Of a stretch of DNA of 64,000 nucleotides, positions 11,427 to 22,823 are shown in pieces. The translations under genes were made by a program, and so were the position numbers. The notes below the pieces were generated by a model. The model was not told the origin of the DNA. It worked only from the letters and a program-made list of their open reading frames with translations, and made no database searches. The stretch lies in assembly GCF_003255815.1 (NCBI RefSeq), contig NC_037668.1, positions 65,453,878 through 65,517,877 on the forward strand, written 5' to 3'. The DNA is from Theropithecus gelada. Taxonomy: Eukaryota; Chordata; Mammalia; Primates; Cercopithecidae. Position 1 is the stretch's first letter. Every line of letters starts with the position of its first letter.

Positions 11427-11711
11427 GGCCAGGCGTGCTGGCTCACGCCTGTAATCCCAGCCCTTTGGGAGGCGGAGGCGGGCGGATCACGAGGTCAGGA
11501 GATCAAGACCGTAGTGAAACCGTGTCTCTACTAAAAATACAAAAAATTAGCCAGGTATGGTGGCACATGCCTATAGTCCCAGTTACTCGGGAGGCTGAGG
11601 TAGGAGAATGGCGTGAACCCGGGAGGCGGAGTTTGCAGTTAGCCGAGATTGTGCCACTGCACTCCGGCCTGGGCGACAGAGCGAGACTCCATCTCAAAAA
11701 AAAAAAAAAAA
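11427..11711 (+). mobile_element. Alu with a small deletion at the centre
   Basis: Starts ggccaggcgtgctgg. The left monomer end is shortened (gatcaagaccgtagtgaaac). The flanks carry agactgacaatg on both sides as a target duplication. Confidence 0.95.
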
Positions 11712-11723
11712 GACTGACAATGG

Positions 11724-12048
11724 CAGAGTGCGGTGGCTCACGCCTGTAATACCAGCACTTTGGGAGGCCAAGGTGGGTGGATCACCTGAGGTCAGGAGTT
11801 CAAGACCAGCCTGGCCAACATGGCAAAACCCCATCTCTACTAAATATACAAAAATTAGCCAGGCGTGGTGGCACGTGCCTGTAGTCCCAGTTATTCGAGA
11901 GGATGAGGCAGGAGGATCATTTGAACCCGGAAAGCGGAGGTTGCAGTGAGCCAAGAGTGCACCACTGCACTCCAGCCTGGTCGATAGAGTAAGACTCTGT
12001 CTTAAAAACAAACAAACAAACAAACAAATGAAACAACAACAACAACAC
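11724..12048 (+). mobile_element. Alu with an (AAAC)n/(AAC)n tail
   Basis: Full dimer whose tail has become aaacaaacaaac and then aacaacaacaac. Confidence 0.95.
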
Positions 12049-12054
12049 CCCCCT

Positions 12055-12056
<2 letters not shown>

Positions 12057-12101
<45 letters not shown>
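12057..12101. repeat. (CA)n microsatellite
   Basis: About 22 CA units following the tail of the preceding Alu. Confidence 0.98.
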
Positions 12102-12104
<3 letters not shown>

Positions 12105-12108
12105 CTTC

Positions 12109-12383
12109 GGCCAGGCATGGTTGCTCATGCCTGTAATCCCAGCACTTTGGAAGGCCAAGGCAGAAGGATCAGTTGAGGCCAGGAGCTCAAGAGCAGCCTA
12201 GGCAAGACCCCATCTCTACAAAAAAATACAAAAATTAGCCAGGCATGATGGTGTGCACCTGTAGTCCCAGCTACTCAGGAAGTTGTAGTGGGGGATCACT
12301 TGACCCAGCAGGTTGAGGCTACGGTAAGCTAGGATCGCACCACTGTACTCCAGCCTGGGCAACAGAGCAAGACTGTCTCAATT
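12109..12383 (+). mobile_element. Alu
   Basis: ggccaggcatgg start, diverged dimer, short A-tail. Confidence 0.93.
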
Positions 12384-12401
12384 TTTTGAAAAAAGGGCTG
12401 A

Positions 12402-12707
12402 GGCCAGGCACAGTGGCTCATGCCTGTCATCTCAACACTTTGGGAGGCTGAGATAGGAGGATCACTTGAGCCCAGCAGTTTGAGACCAGCCTGGGCAACA
12501 TGGTGAAATCCCATCTCCACTAAAAATGGAAAAATTAACCAGGCATAGTGGCATGCCCCTGTCATCCTAGCTACTCAGAAGGTTGAGGTGGGAGGAGAAT
12601 CATTTGAGCCTGGGAGGTCAAGACTGTAGTGAGCTGTGATCATGCCACTGCATTCCAGACTGGGAGACAGAACAAGATCTGTCTCGAAAATAAAATGAAA
12701 TAAAGTG
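12402..12707 (+). mobile_element. Alu
   Basis: ggccaggcacagtggctcat start. The tail is (aaat)n-like and is followed by a third copy of the L1 motif agactgacaa. Confidence 0.93.
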
Positions 12708-12927
12708 AAAAGACTGACAACTGACTCTTTCATATAAATGATAAAATCCAGAAGATGATGGAATGGCATCTTTAAAGTGCTAAAAGAAAGTATCAATCTA
12801 AAATGCTATACTCAGTGAAAATATTCTTCAAAAACAAAGGTAAAATAAGTATGTTTTATGACAGTCAAAATTCTTCACAGATCCACACTAAAGGCATACT
12901 AAAGGCGATTTTTAAAAAGAAACTCAA

Positions 12928-13214
12928 GCCGGGCGCGGTGGCTCAAGCCTGTAATCCCAGCACTTTGGGAGGCCGAGACAGGCGGATCATGAGGTCAGGA
13001 GATCGAGACCAGCCTGGCTAACACGGTGAAACCCCGTCTCTACTAAAAAAATACAAAAAAAAAAACTAGCCAGGCGAGGTGGCGGGCGCCTGTAGTCCCA
13101 GCTACTCAGGAGGCTGAGGCAAGAGACCTGGGAGGCAAAGCTTGCAGTGAGCTGAGATCCGGCCACTGCACTCCAGCCTGGGCAACAGAGCGAGACTCCG
13201 TCTCAAAAAAAAAA
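12928..13214 (+). mobile_element. Young AluYR-like element
   Basis: Has 'gctcaagcctgtaatccca', 'ctagccaggcgaggtggc' and 'gagatccggccactgc', variants I associate with Old World monkey AluYR. The target duplication aagaaactcaa is present on both sides. Confidence 0.85.
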
Positions 13215-13696
13215 GAAACTCAAAAAGAATTACGAACATCCAGGAAAAAAAATAAGATCAAAAGAAAGTAAATATGTGGGTAAAAATAAATGAACAATAA
13301 CTATAAAGTGATAATGTCATGTGAAGTTCTAAATGCACGTAGAATTAAAACACATCACAAAAATAGCACACAGTGTGGGAGCAGATAAATGGAGTTAAAG
13401 TATTTTAAGGTACTTGCATTGTCTATGAAGTGGTAAAAGAATTATTTATGTTAAACTTTAGCAAGTCAAGGATGCATGCTGTAATTACCATGGTAATCAT
13501 GGAAAAATAGTAACAAAAATATGTTACTAACAAGCTAATGTAGAAACATTTGGAATAATAAAAATAATCAAAAAATATCTAGAAGAGAGGAAAAAAGGAA
13601 CATCGAACATGTGGGAGAGATAGAATACAAATACTAGGATATCTTGAAACTCAGATGTATAAATAACTATTTTAAATATAAATGGACTGAATATTC

Positions 13697-13995
13697 CTTT
13701 TATTTATTTATTTTTAGATGGAGCCTTGCTCTGCCGCCCAGGCTAGAGTACAATGGCATGATCTCCACTCACTGCAACCTCCGCCTCCCGAATTTAAGCA
13801 ATACTGTTTCCTCAGCCTCCCGAGTAGCTGGGATTACAGGCACGCACCACATTGCCCAGCTAATTTTTGTAATTTTTAGTAGAGACAGAGTTTCACCATG
13901 TTGTCCAGGCTGGCCTTGAACTCCTGACCTCATCATCTGCCCATCTCAGCCTCCCAAAGTGCTGGGATTACAGGAGTAAGCCACCACACCCAACC
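13697..13995 (-). mobile_element. Alu, antisense
   Basis: ttatttatttatttttagatggagcc start, ends ccaccacacccaacc. Confidence 0.93.
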
Positions 13996-14026
13996 CCTAA
14001 ATATTCCTATTTTAAAACAAAGATTG

Positions 14027-14350
14027 GGCCGGGTGCTGTAGCTCATGCCTGTAATCCCAGCACTCTGGGAGGCTGACGCAGGAGGGTCACTTGAGCCCAG
14101 GAGGTAGAGACCAGCCTGGACAATATGATGAAACCCCATCTCTGCAAACGAATACAAAAACTAGCTGGGGCATGGTGATGCACACCTGTGGCCCCAGCTG
14201 CTTGAGAGGCTGAGGTAGGAAGATCATTTGAGCCTGGGAAGGTGAGGCTGCAGTGAGCCTTGATTGTGACATTGCACTGCAGCCTGGGTGAGAGTGAGAC
14301 CCTGTCTCAGAAACTAAAACCAAACCAAATAAAATAAAATAAAAACAAAG
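14027..14350 (+). mobile_element. Alu
   Basis: ggccgggtgctgtagctcat start. The tail is a degenerate aaataaaataaaat. Confidence 0.93.
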
Positions 14351-14377
14351 ATAGTCAGGTTGAGTTTCTAATTTATT

Positions 14378-14699
14378 TATTATTTTTATTTTTTAATATT
14401 CAAAATATTTCTTAGAGACAGGATCTTGTTCTGTTGCCCAGGCTGGAGTGCAGTGGTGCAATCATAGTTCACTGCAGCCTCAACCTCCTAGGCTCAAGCA
14501 ATCCTCCCACCTTAGCCTCCAAAATAGCTAGGACTACAGGCATGTGCCACTGCACCTGGCTAATTCTTAAAAAAAAAATTTGTAGAGTCAGGGTCTTGCT
14601 ATGTTGTCCAGGCTGCTCTCAAACTGCTGGCCTCAAGCAATCCTTCTGCCTCAGCCTCCCAAAGCACTGGGATTATAGGGGAGAGCCACCATGGCCAGC
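14378..14699 (-). mobile_element. Alu, antisense
   Basis: Body from ttagagacaggatcttgttc to ccaccatggccagcc, with a middle A-run inverted to poly(A) at 14569. Confidence 0.93.
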
Positions 14700-14712
14700 C
14701 CAGACTGGATTT

Positions 14713-15033
14713 TTGTTTTGGGTTTTTTGTTTTTTTTTTCTTTTAGATAAGGTCTCATTCTGTTACCCAGGCTGGAGTTCAGTGGCATGATCACAGCTCC
14801 CTGCAACCTCTGCCTCCTGGACTTGAGTGATCCTCACACCCCAGTCTCCGAAGTAGCTGGGGCTACAGGCATATGCCATCATGCCCAGCTAATTTCTGTA
14901 TTTTTCTTTTTTTGGTAGAGATGAGGTTTCACCATGTTGCCCAGACTGGTCTTGAGCTCCTGAGCTCAAGTGATCCACTTGCCTCAGCCTCCCAAAGTGC
15001 TGGGATTATAGGCATGAGCCACCACACCTGGCC
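14713..15033 (-). mobile_element. Alu, antisense
   Basis: From a T-rich tail to accacacctggcc. It is flanked by similar cagactgga / cagattggg sites. Confidence 0.93.
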
Positions 15034-15085
15034 CAGATTGGGTTTTAAACAGCAACTTTATACTGCTTTAAAAAACTTACACATA

Positions 15086-15383
15086 GCCGGGCACAGTGAC
15101 TCATGCCTGTAATCCCAGCACTTTGGGAAGCCAAGGTGGGCAGATCACCTGAGATCAGGAGTCAGGTCAGCCTGACCAACATGCAGAAACCCCATATCTA
15201 CTAAAAATACAAAATTAGCCAAGCATGGTGGTATGCGCCTGTAATCCCAGCTACTCGGCAGGCTGAGGCAGCAGAATCACTTGAGCCCAGTGGGAGGAGG
15301 TTGTGGTGAGCCAAGACCATGCCATTGCACTCCAGCCTGGGCAACAAGAGTGAAACTCCATCTCAAGAAAAGAAAGAAAAGAA
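15086..15383 (+). mobile_element. Alu
   Basis: gccgggcacagtgactcatg start, (gaaa)n-like tail. Confidence 0.93.
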
Positions 15384-15507
15384 ATTTCCACATAAGGATA
15401 CAGATATGTTAAAGCAAAGGTTGTAAACAAACAAACAAACATACAAACAGTATATAGTACAAACAGTAGCTAAAAGAAAATCATTATCACTAAACTAACA
15501 CTGTAAT

Positions 15508-15810
15508 TTTTTTTTTTTTTTTTTTTTAAGATAAAGTCTTGCTCTGTCTCACAGGCTGGAGTGCAATGGTGCAACCTCGGTTCACTGCAACCTCCGCCTC
15601 TTGGACTCAAGCAATTCTCCAGCCTTAGCCTCCTGAGTAGCTGCGATTACAGGCAAGCACCACTATGCCTCGCTAATTTTGTATTTTTAGTAGAGACGGG
15701 GTTTCATTGTGTTGGTCAGGCTGGTCTCGAACTCCCAACCTCAGGTGATCTGCCCACCTCAGCCTCCCAAAGTGTCGGGATTACAGGTGTGAGCCACTGC
15801 GCCCAGCCGG
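15508..15810 (-). mobile_element. Alu, antisense
   Basis: Long poly(T) at 15508-15527, ends actgcgcccagcc. Confidence 0.95.
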
Positions 15811-15896
15811 GTTTTTTTTTTTTTTTGTTTTGTTTTTGAGACAGATTCTCGCTCTGTCGCCCAAGCTGGAGTGCAGTGGCGCGATCTCGGCTCACT
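15811..15896 (-). mobile_element. Truncated Alu abutting the ACTN4 pseudogene
   Basis: Only the poly(T) and the first ~70 bases of the antisense right monomer remain (to 'gatctcggctcactg'). ACTN4-like sequence starts in the next base. Confidence 0.9.
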
Positions 15897-18568
15897 GAGG
15901 AGTTGCTGCTGAATGATATCCACAAGCTGGAGCAGCTCGACCACCTGGCAGAGAAGTTCTAGCAGAAGATCTCCATCCATGAGGCCTGGACCCATGAGAA
16001 GGAAGCCAGGCTTAAGCAGCGGGACTAGGAGATGGCCACCCTATCAGACATCAAAGCCCTAATCCACAACCACGAAGCCTTCGAAAGTGACCTGGCCATA
16101 CACCAGGACTTTGTGGAGCTGATTGAGGCTCTAAGAGTGGAAAAAACTCAAACGATTTTTCCTCTGCTCTCACACAACCCAGAATGCTTCTGTGACCAAA
16201 TGTGTGTGGGGTTTTCCCCACCCACCGAACAAGCAATCAAATCTGCAGCAGACACCAGCTGGTTGTCCTCCAGTTCAATTCAATTCTGACGGTTATCTAC
16301 CTGGAGATAGTGTCAGATCCCACAGGGTAAGGGCTCAGTCCTACAAGACTGCCTCCACTTCAGATGCTAATCACAAGCCCAATTATTTTTGCCTGTGCTT
16401 CAGACCAACTGGCTATAAACTGGGGATCCTGCTACCCCCTACTTGGGTTCCATTAATTTGCTAGAGCAGCTCACAGAACTCAGAAAAACACTTTACTTAC
16501 GTTGGCTTGTTTATTACACAGGATACCACAAAGGATACAGATAAAGAGATGCATAGGGCAAGGTGTGGGAAAGGGGACTTGGGGCTTCCATGACCTCTCT
16601 GGGGACGCCACTCTTCAGGAACCTCCATGTGTTCAGCTCTCCAGAAGCTCTGTGAACGCTGTCCTTCGAGGGGTTTATGGAGGCTTCATTATATAGGCAT
16701 GATTAGTTAAATCACTGGCTATTGCTGATCAACTTAATCTTCAGCCCCTCTTCCCTTCTCAGGGGTTGGGCAGTGGGGCTGAAATTCCCAACCCTCTAAT
16801 TATGCCTTGGTCTCTCTGGTGGCCAGCCTCCATCCTGAAGCTCCCTAGGGGCTGCCAGTCATCCATCCACTCATCAGCATACAAAAAGACATGGTTTCGG
16901 AAATTCTAATGATTTTCTAGTCATTGTATGCCAGGAAGCAGGATCAAAGACCAAATAGATATTTCACAATATCATAAAGAACATTGCCCAGGAACTCAAC
17001 GAGCTGGATTACTGTGACTCCCACGGCGTCAATGCCCAGTGCCGGAAGATTTACGAGCAGTGGGAAACCCTGTGCTCTCTGACCCACAGTCACAGGGAAG
17101 CTCTGGAGAAAATGAAGAAGCAGCTGGAGGCCACTGATTATCTGCACCTGGAGTATGCCAAGTGGGCAGCGCCTTCTACAACTGGATGGAGAGTGCCGTG
17201 GAGGAGCTCCAGGACACGTTCATCATCTACGCTACCGAGAAGATTGATCTCAGCCCACAGCCAAAAGTTGAACCTGCCAGATACTGATAGGGAGGCTATC
17301 CTGGCCACCCACAAGGAGGCCCAGAGGATCACAGAGAGCAAACATACCAAGCTGTCAGGCAGCAACCCCTACACCACTGTCATCTCCCCCAACCCCACCC
17401 AGATCATCCACTCCCGGTGGGCAAAGGTGCAGCAGCTGGTGCCAAAGCAGGATTATGTCCCTCTGGAGGAGCAGAGCAAGCAGCAGTCCAACGAGCACCT
17501 CCACCACCAGTTCTCCAGCCAGGCCAATGTCATGGGAACCTGGATCCAAACCAAGATGGAGGAAATTGGGTATATGTCCATCAGGATGAAGGAGACCCCA
17601 GAGGACCAGCTAAACCTGAAGCAATATGAGCAAAGTATCGTGGGCCACAAGCTGAACCTGGACCTGCTGAAGCAGAGCACCAGCTCCTCCAGGAGGTCTT
17701 CATCTTCAACAACAAGCATATCAGCTGCATCGTGGAACACATCCGCATGGCTGGGAGCAGCTGCTCACCACCATTGGCTGCATCATCAGTGAGGTCAAGA
17801 ACCAGATCCTTACCTGCAACACCAAGGGCACTGGCCAACAGCAGATGCAAGAGTTTCAGATGTCCTTCAGCCACACTGACAAGAGCCGTGGCAGGGTGCT
17901 GGGGCTGAAGGAGGTCAAGGCCTGCTTCATCAACTTGGGCTACAATGTGGAGAATAGCAGCAGAGCAATGCGGAGTTCAATTGTATCATGAGTGTGGTTG
18001 ACTGCAACCATAGCAGCCTTGTGGCCTCCCAAGCCTTCATCAACTTCAGGTCTTGGGAGACCACTAACGTAGACACAGCCAGGTCATTACCTCCCCTTCA
18101 AGGTCCTGGCAGGGGACAAGAACTTCATCATGACTGAGGAGGTGCAGGGAGAGGTGTCTCTGACCAGGTCAAGAGCTGAATTGCCCACCTGGCACCACAA
18201 CAGGTCCCCAGTGCCTAGTGCCCTTGTCTACAAATCCTTCTCTATAGCTCTATACAACAAGAGTGACTATGAGGCCCCTGACTTAGATCAAACATCCTTC
18301 CTCATGGCCTCTGGTAGGGGCTGGGAGAGCCCTTTGCCCCCTTCCCATGATGTAGGCCTCTACAGTCCCCATTCCTCTGAGTCTGTATCTTCGTGAAGCA
18401 CTCTGTCAGTCCTTTATGGGGGGGTGAGTGGGAAAGGGCAGGTAGGCTCTCTTCTCTCTCTTTGTTGGTTGGCCGGGAGATTCTCTCCTACCTGTGTCCA
18501 CACACACACATACAAGGTAGAGGTAAGCAAGACTCTCGAGGTTAGTGTTTCTGGTCTGGTAAATATAC
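15897..18568 (+). pseudogene. ACTN4 (alpha-actinin-4) processed pseudogene, 5'-truncated and LTR-interrupted
   Basis: Intronless sequence matching the second half of alpha-actinin, from the spectrin repeats (LLNDIHKLEQLDHLAEKF, HEAFESDLAIHQD) through KLSGSNPYTTV, EEQSKQQSNEHL and the EF-hand region to the C-terminal FSxALYxxSD. The residues SDIKALI, HSHREALEK, KQLEA and KLSGSNPYTTV are specific to ACTN4 rather than ACTN1/2/3. It continues into 3'-UTR-like sequence to about 18568 (ctggtctggtaaatat). In-frame TAG stops occur at 15960-15962 and 16026-16028, plus several frameshifts, so it is non-coding. An ~0.84-kb element interrupts it at about 16137-16974. The 5' end is missing and abuts a truncated Alu. 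Confidence 0.92.
16137..16974. mobile_element. Insertion inside the ACTN4 pseudogene, probable ERV solo LTR
   Basis: The ~838 bases break the ACTN4 homology cleanly between two adjacent codons of a spectrin repeat. The sequence ('agagcagctcacagaactca', 'catgattagttaaatcactg', 'accaaatagatatttcacaa') resembles an LTR of an endogenous retrovirus. I could not fix the family or strand. A short duplication (taag / taaag) may mark the target site. Confidence 0.65.
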
Positions 18569-18579
18569 AAGGGGTCTTC

Positions 18580-18709
18580 ATTCTTATTATTTGTTTATTT
18601 ATTAAATTGAGAATGGGGTCTCACTATGTTGCCCAGACAGGTGAACTATCCTTTTGCCTCTGCTTTCCTATGTGCTGGGATTACAGGCAAGAGCCACTGT
18701 GCCTGGCTA
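18580..18709 (-). mobile_element. Alu monomer, antisense
   Basis: A single diverged monomer, 'gagaatggggtctcactatg' to 'gagccactgtgcctggct'. Confidence 0.8.
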
Positions 18710-18747
18710 AGGGGTCTTCAAAATGTTCATGGAACATGCATATTACA

Positions 18748-18873
18748 GGCCAGGTGCTGTGTCTCACATCTGTAATTCCAGCACTTTGGGAGGCTGGGGC
18801 AAGAGGATCATTTGAGCCCTGGAGTTCAAGACCAGCCCAGGCAGCATAGTGAGACTTTGTCTCAGAAAAAAAA
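18748..18873 (+). mobile_element. Alu left monomer (FLAM-like)
   Basis: Only one monomer, 'ggccaggtgctgtgtctcac' to 'gagactttgtctcag'. Its A-tail runs into a long purine tract. Confidence 0.85.
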
Positions 18874-18938
18874 AGAAAAAAGAAAGAGAGAAGGAGAGAG
18901 AGAGAGAAGAGAGAAAGAAAGAAAGAGAGAGAGAGAAA

Positions 18939-18981
<43 letters not shown>

Positions 18982-19049
18982 GAAGGAAGGAAGGAAGGAA
19001 GGAAGGAAGGAAGGAAGGAAGGAAGGAAGGAAGGAAGGAAAAGAAAGAA
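18868..19049. repeat. (GAAA)n/(GGAA)n purine tract
   Basis: About 180 bases of purine on the plus strand: AAAGAG-rich, then (GAAA) to about 18979, then about 17 units of GGAA. It grew from the Alu monomer tail. Confidence 0.98.
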
Positions 19050-19305
19050 AAACATTATCACATACTATGAAAAACTATCCATGGATTGCACCAAAATAAA
19101 CGTACTAACCGGTTACAACATGTCTGAACAGGATCTACTTTGAGGCACTAAAAGGATAAGACATCAGTTTGAAAACAGCCCTTATCAGAAAGTGGCATGA
19201 ATTCTGTTAAAATTGAAGGAAGAACAAACCACATTTATGGTGAAGCTTGGGCGGAAGAATGGTGAAATCGCTGATGCTTCACAAAAAGCTTGTAGGGGCA
19301 ATGCC

Positions 19306-19724
19306 TGATATGGTTTGGATCTGTGTCTCCACCCAAATCTCATGTTGAGTTATAATCCCCAGTGTTGGAGGTGGGGCCTGATGGGAAGTAATTGGATCAT
19401 GGCAGTGGATTTCTCATTAATGTTTTAGTACCATCCCCTGGGCGCTATCTCGTGATAGTGAGTGAGTTCTGGTGAGAACTGGTCATTTAAAAGTGTGTGG
19501 CACCTTCCCCCCAACTTGCCTCTGCTTTGACTATGTGACATGCCTGCTCCCCCTTCACCTTCAACCATGATTGTAAGTTTCCTGAAGCCTCCCCGGAAGC
19601 CAAGCAGATGCCCGCATCATGCTTCCAGTACAGCCTGCAGGACAGTGAGCCAATTAAGCCTCTTTTCTTCATAAATTGCCCAGTCTCAGGTATTTCTTTA
19701 TAGCAGTGTGAGAATGGATTAATA
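19306..19724 (+). mobile_element. MST/THE1-type MaLR solo LTR
   Basis: Begins tgatatggtttggatctgtg and ends gtgagaatggattaatac, with the internal 'ttgtaagtttcctgaagcct' and 'ccagtctcaggtatttcttt' typical of this family. Confidence 0.9.
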
Positions 19725-19762
19725 CCCCCAGAGAAATCAGCAGTTTACAAATGGATAGCTGT

Positions 19763-20013
19763 CTGTTTGTTTGTTTGTTTGTTTGTTTGTGATGGAGTCT
19801 GGCTCTCTCACCCAGGCTGGAGTGCAGTTGTACCATCTCAGCTCACTGCAACCGCTGCCTCCCAGGTTCAAGTGATTCTCCTGTCTCAGCCTCCCAAGTA
19901 GCCAGGACTACAGGCGTGCACCACCACGCCTGGCTAGTTTTTGTATTTTCAGTAGAGAGGGGGTTTCACCATGTTGGCCAGGCTGTTCTCAAACTCTTGG
20001 CCTCAAGCAATCC
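19763..20013 (-). mobile_element. Alu, antisense, incomplete
   Basis: (TTTG)n tail and most of the dimer. It ends at ctcaagcaatccc and lacks the 5' head of the Alu. Confidence 0.9.
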
Positions 20014-20254
20014 CTTCTCCTTCCTCCTCTTCCCTTACTCAAGATTGCCAGGAGATGAGAGGCCCTGGCTAAGCACCCCACTTTCTGCAGCAAAGGACTA
20101 AGCCCCTAACCCCTATCCCAGCAAGTCTTGGGCTTGCTTTCTCTGAACTCACGAGTCTCAGATTTTCTAAGGGGAAAAAAAAAGAGAGAGAGAGAAAGGA
20201 AAGAAACAACAACAAAACAGCAAAAACAAAAAATTCATTTAAAAAACCTTTGGA

Positions 20255-20552
20255 GGCCAGGCGCAGTGGCTCAAGCCTGTAATCCCAGCACTTTGAGGGG
20301 CCGAGGTGGATGGATCACCTGAGGTCAAGAGTTCAAGACCAGTCTGGCCAACATGGTGAAACCCAGTCTCTACTAATAGTACAAAAATTAGCCAAGCGTG
20401 GTGGCGCACGCCTGTAACCCCAGCTACTCAGGAGGCTGAGGCAGGAGAATCGGGTGAACCCATGAGGTGGAGGATGCAGTGAGCAGAGATCGCGCCATTG
20501 CACTCCAGCCCGGGCAACAACAGTGAAACTCCGTTAAAAAAAAAAAAAAACT
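20255..20552 (+). mobile_element. Alu
   Basis: ggccaggcgcagtggctcaa start, full dimer, A-tail of about 15. Confidence 0.95.
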
Positions 20553-20609
20553 TTGGAAAATGAATTTTTAAACTTTCAGAAAATTACTATTTACTTTATC
20601 AACTTATAG

Positions 20610-20611
<2 letters not shown>

Positions 20612-20650
<39 letters not shown>

Positions 20651-20662
20651 TACACACACACA
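20612..20662. repeat. (CA)n microsatellite
   Basis: About 24 CA units with two TA interruptions. Confidence 0.97.
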
Positions 20663-21300
20663 TTCTCCTAGCGACAACAACAAAAAAGAACTATTCAAAC
20701 CAACTCAGGAGAAGGAGAGACGAGTGATTTTGTGGATGAAAACATCTCCCAAGAATGAACTGGACCATCTGGTAGGAATTAGGGCTGGGTCTGGAAGCGC
20801 TCAGATACTGAGGCAGCTGCTCTCTCCTTTTAAAAAGAGTCTTTTGCTCATTCTCTTTTTCTCTTTCCTCCTGGGATCCAGTGATGTCTGGTTTCTTCTT
20901 ACAGCATAGATGCCACGTTTTCCTCTTTGCAGACAGACTGCTTGCTTCAACCTACTCTGAGCATCTGCCCCTCATAAGTCTGGTCTGCCCTTGATGTTGG
21001 CTTGTCATGGTGTCAACTCTGGCTTCTGCTGTGGGCCTCACTCTGACTGACCTTTCAACTCACCCCCCACGTCTAATTTTTGGCAAATTCTTGGGGATAG
21101 AATCTAATTGCTCAGCTTGGGTCAGATGTCTGTTACTGGTCCAAAGAGCTGTGGTCAAGGAGACAGGGCCATATGGTACAAGGATGGTAACTTAAGAAGG
21201 GGGATGTGAATGACCAGGTGTCATAAGTCATATCTTCTATTTCATTCCACTGCATCAGACCAGGCATTGCAAATGGAGGTAATTATCCTTGCCAGAGGCC
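20663..21300. other. Intergenic DNA, nothing recognised
   Basis: No exon, RNA gene or clear repeat seen. Confidence 0.4.
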
Positions 21301-21472
21301 TTAGTTGCCCAAGTAGCTGCTCTGGTCATTGTGACATTATATATAAACAGTATGAAGGTGTAAAGCTTGTTGTCTTGTTCATCACTGGGTCTTCAACACC
21401 TAGAACTATGGCTGGTACATACCATGCACTCAATAAATATGCATGAATGAATTAATAAATGAATGAATGAAA
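21300..21472 (+). mobile_element. L2/MIR-type 3' end
   Basis: 'ggctggtacataccatgcac', then tcaataaatatgcatgaatg and a (GAAT)n tail, as at LINE2 3' ends. Confidence 0.6.
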
Positions 21473-21666
21473 GTTTGATAATATGATTCAATATTCCCTT
21501 CCAAACTCCCTTTCCTAGAAACTAAAATGCCCCAGGGATGTTTAACTTTTCTCAGGGTTAAGGGTTGGGATAGAGGGAAGGGGTATGTATGTGGGGGTGT
21601 TGGGTTCTTGGTAGGGATAATTATTCTATTGGGTGGATTCAGTCGAGAGAAAAATGTGGAGGAAAC

Positions 21667-21800
21667 GGCCAGATGTGGTGGCTCACACCTGTAATTCCAG
21701 CACTTTAGGAGGGTGAGGTGGGAGGATTGCTTGAGCCTGGGAGCTTGAGACCTGCCTGGGCAACATAGCCAGACCCTGTCTCTATTAAAAGAAAGAAACA
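21667..21800 (+). mobile_element. Alu left monomer
   Basis: Single monomer, ggccagatgtggtggctcac to ccctgtctctattaaaag. Confidence 0.85.
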
Positions 21801-22509
21801 AAAGGAAGGAAGGAAGAGGGAAAAAGATCTGGGGGACACAGAAGGGACAGGGGAGGGCGTAGCATTTTTCTGCTTTGGTGGAGACCGTAATGATCTCCTA
21901 TTATCATAGCCTATTCTTATCATGACATCTCTCAGGCCTAATGAGCCCACGATGAACCTTGATCCTGTGTTCTGCTTCATGTTATAATAATTCTTGCTGC
22001 TGGTTCTAGGCCAAACATTGTGTTAATGCCTTGTTTGTTCAATCCTTACTACAAATATATAAGACGGTTATTGCCCTATATTTCCTTCTCTCTGTATCCA
22101 AAGTTCTAAAGCGTAGTCCACTAGTCCACACTTCCCTATTTAATTTGTTTAACTTCACTTTCACTTTTAATCAAAGTAACACTGTACATAGTATTAAAAG
22201 TCAAACAGTATTACAAGGCTTATAATTGAAACAGAAATCTTCTGCTTCCTCCTCCCATCCCCGAGTTTCAACCACTTTTGCACCTTTGGTTTTATGTCCT
22301 GTCATTTCCCCACACTTACTGAACGTGGTGCTGAATCTCACACAGGATGGGCCCTTTGTAAGTGGAGGCTTTTCCTGCTCTCATTCTGTTCCATAAGCCT
22401 CATGACATGGTCAGCTGGGGGTGAGGAGACCCCAGTATATATGAAACAGCTCATGAACAACTCAGCTGACATCTACAAAGACTTACTGTGCGCCAGGTTC
22501 AGGAGAGAG
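21801..22509. other. Intergenic DNA, nothing recognised
   Basis: No clear gene or repeat. Confidence 0.4.
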
Positions 22510-22660
22510 TATTTATTGTGTGACGATTAAGAGCACAGGCAGATGTGGGCTGAGATCCTTCCCCAGCCTCTCTCTACCTCTCTGAGCCTTTGTTTCTTCA
22601 CCTGTAAAATGGGGAATGACCTTACCCATGACAAAAGATTGCTGTGAGGATGGTGTGTGT
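22510..22660 (+). mobile_element. MIR
   Basis: 'gattaagagcacaggcagat' and 'cacctgtaaaatggggaatg' followed by 'gctgtgaggatg' form the MIR core. Confidence 0.8.
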
Positions 22661-22823
22661 GTGAGCAATCAAGCATCCTAAGACACAGCTAACATGGCTA
22701 AGGTGGTTTCTGCTGCACCCCATAGGGAGCCAACCACAGAGAAACCATGGCTGGGAGACGTCTTGAGGGATGGGCGAAATCTGAATAGGAAGGAAAAAGA
22801 AAAGTCATTACAAAGGAGAATCA

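Larger units (their letters stand above)
10560..13690 (+). mobile_element. Old L1 (L1M-type) fragment split by Alu insertions
   Basis: Non-Alu pieces at about 10560-11000, 11300-11426, 12708-12927 and 13215-13690 line up in order with L1 coding and downstream sequence. Examples are 'gaaaattttccaaaattgat', 'aagacaaagaaaaaatatta', 'aaaatattcttcaaaaacaa' and 'aatatgtgggtaaaaataaa'. Frames are broken and nothing is functional. The exact subfamily cannot be set by eye. Confidence 0.75.

Noticed and set aside
16032..17792. ORFs with alpha-actinin similarity that look coding
   Set aside because: They are fragments of the ACTN4 pseudogene, with in-frame stops, frameshifts and an LTR insertion around them.
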